9,514 nt of DNA. It comes from an uncultured Clostridia bacterium (lineage in GTDB: Bacteria > Bacillota > Clostridia > Oscillospirales > Oscillospiraceae). The position numbers and the translations under genes were made by a program. Positions 6,156 through 9,514 of the stretch are shown one piece after another. The notes below the pieces were generated by a model. That model worked only from the letters and a program-made list of their open reading frames with translations, was not told where the DNA came from and searched no databases. Each line of letters opens with the position of its first letter. Within the stretch, counting starts at the first letter, position 1. Location: the NCBI GenBank assembly GCA_946060825.1, contig CAMGPO010000022.1, positions 1 to 9,514 of the forward strand. Reading direction: 5' to 3'.

Positions 6156-7058
6156 ATGCTGGACTTCAAACCGCTTTTGCCGGAGGATTCCTCCTGGCTC
6201 CGACCTGTTCTAAACCGCACACCGGACATCTGCTGCGAATGCTCCCCCGCCTGCATGGTCATGTGGGGCAATGCCAGCATTGCCCAGTGCGGTGATTTCT
6301 TTGTCCCGATGGTCACCTATGACGGACGCTCCATCTATCTGCGTCCCCTGGGCGGCGCTGATTTTGCCCCCATTCTGCCCGAAATCATTGCTGACAGCCG
6401 GGCGCGCGGCATCTCATTCCAAATGTATGGCATCACGCCACCGGTGCGGGACTACCTGGAGCGAAATGGGAACTTTATCTTTACCACCGAGAGGGACTAT
6501 TTTGACTATGTCTATCCCGTGGAGGCCCTGGCCAACCTCTCCGGCCACAAGTATCAGGCCAAGCGGAACCACATCAACCGCTTTGAGGAGGAGCACCCCG
6601 ACTGGACACTGGAACCGATCACCCGGGAAAACATCCATGAGTGTGAGAAGATGACCACAGAATGGTACTACGAACACTATGAACTGGGCATTGACCCGGC
6701 CTTCTACGACGGCGAGCGGCGGGCCCTTTCTCTGGCCTTTGACCACTATGATGCCTTCGGTCTCGACGGTCTCCTGATCCGCACGGAGGGCCGCGTTGTG
6801 GCCTGGTCGATGGGCGCGCCCATGACCGAAACCGTCTACGACGTGAACTTTGAAAAGGCCTTTTCCTCCATCCAGGGTGCCTATCCCCTCATCAACCGGG
6901 AGTTCTCTCGGATGGTGCAGCAGAAATATCCCGGTATCCGCTATCTCGACCGGGAGGACGACATGGGCGAGGAGGGCCTGCGGAAGGCCAAGCTGTCCTA
7001 CCACCCGGAGGTCATTCTGGAAAAGTACACGGCCCTGCTGCCGGAGGACGCCCGGTGA
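6156..7058 (+). CDS. DUF2156 protein (lysyl-phosphatidylglycerol synthase C-terminal-like)
   Basis: A 300-residue soluble protein of the DUF2156 family, a double GNAT-like fold related to the catalytic C-terminal domain of MprF, which transfers aminoacyl groups from tRNA to phosphatidylglycerol. The recognisable core is SGHKYQAKRNHINRFEEEHP (129-148) and the C-terminal YLDREDDMGEEGLRKAKLSY (263-282), typical of stand-alone members. No membrane segments are present, so this is not a full MprF flippase-synthase. Stand-alone members are poorly characterised, and the real substrate is unknown. Oddly, the N-terminus has a cysteine cluster (C26, C27, C29, C33, then C45). GAGGT at 6146-6150, five bases before ATG, supports the start. 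Its stop overlaps the following GNAT gene, so the two are translationally coupled and probably act together. Confidence 0.88.
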   Translation: MLDFKPLLPEDSSWLRPVLNRTPDICCECSPACMVMWGNASIAQCGDFFVPMVTYDGRSIYLRPLGGADFAPILPEIIADSRARGISFQMYGITPPVRDYLERNGNFIFTTERDYFDYVYPVEALANLSGHKYQAKRNHINRFEEEHPDWTLEPITRENIHECEKMTTEWYYEHYELGIDPAFYDGERRALSLAFDHYDAFGLDGLLIRTEGRVVAWSMGAPMTETVYDVNFEKAFSSIQGAYPLINREFSRMVQQKYPGIRYLDREDDMGEEGLRKAKLSYHPEVILEKYTALLPEDAR

Positions 7059-7804
7059 GATTGGCAAATCCATCCGACCGTCCGGCTCTGACCCGGCTCT
7101 GGACAGCCTGCTTCGGCGACAAACCATCGGTTGTGGAGGATTTCTGGGCACGGATGTGGCCGGAAATCACGATTTTCACGCTGGAGAACTGCGCCGCCAT
7201 GGCAACGGCCATGCCGGTTTGCTGGCAGGAAAAGCCCGCAGCTTACCTCTACGCCGTCGCCACTGACCCAAACCGCCGTGGCGAGGGCCTCTGCAGCCGC
7301 CTGATGGCGGAGGCGGAGCGGTGGCTGGCCGGTCAGGGATATTCCTACGCGGTTTTGTCCCCAGCGGAACATTCCCTGTTCCAATTCTACGGACGAATGG
7401 GCTATGAAACCAGCTTTTTCTGCAACCGGCAGGTATTCCGCGGCCTGGGAAGCGGTCAAACTGTCCGCGCTGTCTCTCCGGCGGCCTACGCCGCCCTGCG
7501 TCGGGCGTACGGCCCGAAGGATCAGGTAGACTATCCCGAATCCCTGCTGGCCCTGCAGGAGAGTGCAGGGCCGCTGCTGGAGATTACCGGTCTGGGCTGT
7601 GCCGCCGTCGAACCGGCGGAGCACGGCTATATGACCCGAGAACTGCTGAGCCGCGACCCCCAAGCCGCCGCCTCGGCCCTCTGTGCCTATTTGAATGTTC
7701 CCCTGCTGCCGGCCCGGATGCCCGGCCCGGTTCCCTTTGCCATGGCCAAATCCCTGGACGGCAGTCCCCTCTGCCCTTCCTACCTGGGTCTGGCCTTTGA
7801 ATAG
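7055..7804 (+). CDS. GNAT family N-acetyltransferase (GTG start)
   Basis: A 249-residue GNAT acetyltransferase. The acetyl-CoA binding motif A is clear: YLYAVATDPNRRGEGLCSRL (64-83), with the pyrophosphate loop RRGEGL (74-79). It is followed by the motif B region FYGRMGYETSFF (111-122). The N-terminus RLANPSDRPALTRLWTACFGD is the usual first strand and helix of a GNAT fold. About 120 more residues follow the GNAT core and form an additional C-terminal domain without a motif I recognise. Translation starts at GTG 7055, inside the stop of the DUF2156 gene (GTGA overlap), served by GGAGGA at 7043-7048. The substrate cannot be read from the sequence; pairing with DUF2156 suggests a shared small-molecule or aminoacyl substrate, but that is inference. 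A terminator follows directly after the TAG stop. Confidence 0.88.
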   Translation: MRLANPSDRPALTRLWTACFGDKPSVVEDFWARMWPEITIFTLENCAAMATAMPVCWQEKPAAYLYAVATDPNRRGEGLCSRLMAEAERWLAGQGYSYAVLSPAEHSLFQFYGRMGYETSFFCNRQVFRGLGSGQTVRAVSPAAYAALRRAYGPKDQVDYPESLLALQESAGPLLEITGLGCAAVEPAEHGYMTRELLSRDPQAAASALCAYLNVPLLPARMPGPVPFAMAKSLDGSPLCPSYLGLAFE

Positions 7805-7805
7805 C

Positions 7806-7834
7806 AAAAACCCCGCCGATTGGCGGGGTTTTTT
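7806..7834. terminator. Bidirectional intrinsic terminator
   Basis: The stem CCCCGCC (7811-7817) pairs with GGCGGGG (7822-7828) around a GATT loop, flanked by AAAAA (7806-7810) and TTTTTT (7829-7834). It can end the DUF2156-GNAT operon on the plus strand and the gyrA-rnhA-DUF362 unit on the minus strand. The A/T flanks extend the symmetry to GCAAAAA...TTTTTTGC. Confidence 0.93.
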
Positions 7835-7836
7835 GC

Positions 7837-7864
7837 TGTCATTCTGAGTGCAGCGAAGAATCTT
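7837..7864. repeat. Short dispersed-repeat-like intergenic element
   Basis: The stretch starts TGTCATTCTGAGTGCAGCGA (7837-7856) and ends AGAATCTT (7857-7864). It strongly resembles an intergenic motif I know from many bacterial genomes, where TGTCATTCTGAGCG is followed by AAGCGAAGAATCT. It carries terminal inverted arms ATTCT (7841-7845) and AGAAT (7857-7861). It lies between the terminator and the convergent DUF362 stop. Only one copy is in the window, so repeat status rests on recognition, not on a second copy seen here. Confidence 0.55.
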
Positions 7865-7875
7865 TTGATTTTCTT

Positions 7876-8970
7876 TTAAATCTCGATTAGCTCGTATTCG
7901 TCAGTGCCGAGGCCGATCTTCTTGCCGTGGACGATCTGACCGCGCCAGTCGGTGATCGGGTGGTTGGCCCGCAGGGGCTCACCTTCCTGACCGTCGATGA
8001 TGCTGCCCGCCAGAGGCTTCTGGCGGTTGACCGCGTCGCAGCAGGCCTGGTCCAGGGCCACCGGGTCGAAAGAGGCGAACATTCCCACGTCGGGGACGAT
8101 GGGCAGGTCGTTGTTGTCGTGACAGTCACAGTCCGGGGAGACGTCCATGACCAGGCTGATGTGGAAGCTGGGCCGGTTCTGCACCACCGCCAGAGCATAC
8201 TCCGCGATCTTGGCATCCAGGATGTCCAGGGCTTCGTCCTGGGCCGGGGTCACGGCGTCCATGGGACAGACCGCGATACAGCGGCCGCAGCCGACGCATT
8301 TGTTGTGGTCAATGTACATGACGCCGTCCCGCAGGTTCGGACCGTCGTGGGCGCAGATCTTCTGGCAGCAGCCGCAGCCAATGCAGCGGTCCTCCTGGAC
8401 GTAGGGCTTGCCGGCAGAGTGCATCTCCATCTTGCCGGCCCGGGAGCCGCCGCCCATACCGATATTCTTGAGAGCGCCGCCCATACCGGTCATTTCATGG
8501 CCCTTGAAGTGGTTCAGGGAGATCACGATATCGGCATCCATCAGGGCGCTGCCGATCTTGGCCTCCTTGACGTACTCGCCGTTCACGGGCACCTTCGTCT
8601 CATTGCTTCCCTTGAGGCCGTCGGCAATCAGAACATGGCATCCCGTGGAGAAGGGAGAGAATCCGTTCTCATAGGCAGTGTCCAGATGGTCGAGGGCGTT
8701 CTTCCGGCTGCCGACATAGAGGGTGTTGCAGTCCGTCAGGAAGGGGCGGCCGCCCAGATCGTAGACCACGTCGGCCACGGCCTTTGCGTAGTTTGGCCGC
8801 AGGAAGGAGACGTTGCCCAGCTCGCCGAAGTGGATCTTAATGGCAACATATTTATTCTGGAAGTCAATCCGATCCATGCCGGCGGTCAGCATGAGGCGCT
8901 TCAGCTTCTGGATCCGGTTTTCATCGCTTGAGGTGCGGAAATTGGTGAAATAGACTTTGGAGGGTTCCAT
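7876..8970 (-). CDS. DUF362 protein with two 4Fe-4S ferredoxin motifs
   Basis: A 364-residue DUF362-family iron-sulfur protein, presumably cytoplasmic and involved in electron transfer; its partner and reaction are unknown. The N-terminal DUF362 part includes VAIKIHFGELGN (42-53) and FLRPNYAKAVADVV, then SLNHFKGHEMTGMGGALKNIGMG (151-173), a family hallmark. Two inserted ferredoxin motifs follow: C196, C199, C202, C206 (CIGCGCCQKIC) and C225, C228, C231, C235 (CVGCGRCIAVCP). The first lacks the usual proline after the last cysteine (alanine instead) and has an extra cysteine, C201. Near the C-terminus, DVSPDCDCHDNNDLPIVPD (276-294) gives C281, C283 and H284, followed by FASFDPVALDQAC. No signal peptide or membrane segment is seen. 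It lies 18 bases after rnhA on the same strand, with GGAG at 8976-8979 before ATG, so it is probably cotranscribed with gyrA-rnhA. Confidence 0.92.
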   Translation of the reverse strand: MEPSKVYFTNFRTSSDENRIQKLKRLMLTAGMDRIDFQNKYVAIKIHFGELGNVSFLRPNYAKAVADVVYDLGGRPFLTDCNTLYVGSRKNALDHLDTAYENGFSPFSTGCHVLIADGLKGSNETKVPVNGEYVKEAKIGSALMDADIVISLNHFKGHEMTGMGGALKNIGMGGGSRAGKMEMHSAGKPYVQEDRCIGCGCCQKICAHDGPNLRDGVMYIDHNKCVGCGRCIAVCPMDAVTPAQDEALDILDAKIAEYALAVVQNRPSFHISLVMDVSPDCDCHDNNDLPIVPDVGMFASFDPVALDQACCDAVNRQKPLAGSIIDGQEGEPLRANHPITDWRGQIVHGKKIGLGTDEYELIEI

Positions 8971-8988
8971 TGGTACTCCAATCCTTTC

Positions 8989-9426
8989 CTATTTGTATTT
9001 TCTGCTCTGGCTGACGGCCAGTTCGTCGCAGCGGTTGTTTTTTGGATTTTCAGCGTGGCCTTTGACCCAGTGATAGTGGACCTCATGCCGGTCGATCAGC
9101 GGGAGCAGCTTCTCCCAGAGGTCGACGTTCAGGGCCGGTTTTTTGTCCGACTTGATCCAGCCCCGCTTCTTCCAGCCGTAGACCCAGCCCTTCTGCAGGG
9201 CGTCGATGACATACTTGGAGTCGGAATAGAGTTCCACGATGCATGGCTCCTTCAGTCGAGACAGGGCTTCGATGACGGCGGTCAGCTCCATCCGGTTGTT
9301 GGTGGTGGAGGGCTCGCCGCCGGACATCTCCTTTTCCACGCCGTTCCAGCTCAAGATGGCGCCCCAGCCGCCGGGGCCGGGGTTGCCGCTGCAGGCGCCG
9401 TCCGTGTAGATGGTGACCTGTTTCAT
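8989..9426 (-). CDS. rnhA: Ribonuclease HI
   Basis: A 145-residue, single-domain RNase HI, which cuts the RNA strand of RNA-DNA hybrids at R-loops and Okazaki primers. The complete active site is visible: D9 in [17 protein letters not shown]47 in [14 protein letters not shown]69 in LYSDSKYV, H124 in [10 protein letters not shown], and D134 in NRCDELA. The tryptophan-rich handle region [21 protein letters not shown] (77-97) is present, so this is the E. coli-like form, without the N-terminal hybrid-binding domain of RNase H1 or the substrate-domain of RNase HII/HIII. The start ATG overlaps the stop of the upstream gyrA-like reading frame (ATGA), with GGAG at 9435-9438 eight bases ahead. Cotranscription with gyrA fits a shared role in supercoiling and R-loop control, though that link is inferred. 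Confidence 0.96.
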   Translation of the reverse strand: MKQVTIYTDGACSGNPGPGGWGAILSWNGVEKEMSGGEPSTTNNRMELTAVIEALSRLKEPCIVELYSDSKYVIDALQKGWVYGWKKRGWIKSDKKPALNVDLWEKLLPLIDRHEVHYHWVKGHAENPKNNRCDELAVSQSRKYK

Positions 9427-9514
9427 ACCTCGGTCTCCGGTTCCTCAGCGGCGACCCGTTCGATGCCGATGACCCGGCTGCCCGTCTCCACCCGCATGAC
9501 AATAACGCCCTGGG
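9423..9514 (-). CDS. gyrA: DNA gyrase subunit A, C-terminal end (gene enters from right edge)
   Basis: The last 29 codons of a minus-strand gene, read from base 9512, begin [20 protein letters not shown] and finish with an acidic tail, AAEEPETEV, before TGA. The pattern QGV-x-VMR-x-x-x-G-x-RV closely matches the final beta-pinwheel blade of GyrA, followed by the acidic tail common in GyrA. GyrA is the DNA-cleaving subunit of gyrase, which introduces negative supercoils. The stop overlaps the rnhA start by four bases. The rest, including the catalytic tyrosine and the GyrA box, lies outside the window. ParC of topoisomerase IV is the main alternative, since only the tail is seen. Confidence 0.72.
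   Translation of the reverse strand, partial: QGVIVMRVETGSRVIGIERVAAEEPETEV

Noticed and set aside
5303..6316. Longer N-terminal reading of the GlmU-like protein starting at 6316
   Set aside because: The extra 94 residues have no nucleotidyltransferase similarity and run through the divergent promoters and into the DUF2156 gene. ATG 6034 has a good ribosome binding site and begins exactly at the family's first strand.
7927..8931. Plus-strand open frame (334 codons) opposite the DUF362 gene
   Set aside because: The opposite strand encodes two intact ferredoxin motifs and DUF362 hallmarks; this frame is V/G/D/H-rich with no family resemblance.

Overview
The window looks like chromosomal housekeeping DNA from a GC-rich low-GC-phylum relative, most likely a gut-type Clostridia of the order Oscillospirales. 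The support is indirect: strong AGGAGG-type ribosome binding sites, a DnaD/DnaC-type (Firmicutes) helicase-loading pair, a stand-alone DUF2156 protein paired with a GNAT protein, and a Soj/Spo0J pair followed by serS. The taxon is inferred from gene content and style, not from a marker search.

Layout: (1) 1-3279, plus strand: the 3' part of parA, then parB, serS and mscL. Junctions are tight (4-base overlap, 1-base gap, 18-base gap), and the unit ends at a strong intrinsic terminator. (2) 3311-5257, plus strand: its own extended -10 promoter drives a two-gene replication-initiation operon, a DnaD-domain protein overlapping a DnaC/DnaI-type ATPase. (3) 5270-6034: a bidirectional terminator, then a convergent minus-strand gene for a GlmU-like uridylyltransferase that has only the nucleotidyltransferase half. 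(4) 6035-6155: a compact divergent promoter region in which the two -35 hexamers are exact inverted copies of each other. (5) 6156-7804, plus strand: a DUF2156 (lysyl-phosphatidylglycerol-synthase-C-like) protein translationally coupled to a GNAT acetyltransferase. (6) 7806-7864: a second bidirectional terminator and a short dispersed-repeat-like element. (7) 7876-9514, minus strand: the 3' end of what is very probably gyrA, overlapping rnhA (RNase HI), followed by a DUF362 protein with two 4Fe-4S motifs.

Together the genes cover chromosome segregation (ParA/ParB), helicase loading (DnaD/DnaC), DNA supercoiling and RNA-DNA hybrid removal (GyrA, RNase HI), translation (SerRS), osmotic safety (MscL) and envelope precursor supply (GlmU-like). 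parAB, serS and gyrA in one stretch suggest an origin-proximal location, but no dnaA, dnaN or DnaA-box cluster is seen here. There is no mobile element, CRISPR array, tRNA or rRNA, and no gene-free stretch over 300 bases. I found no convincing new defence or biosynthetic system. The most unusual items are the GlmU half-protein, the two-DnaD-domain loader, the palindromic divergent promoter and the repeat-like element at 7837-7864.
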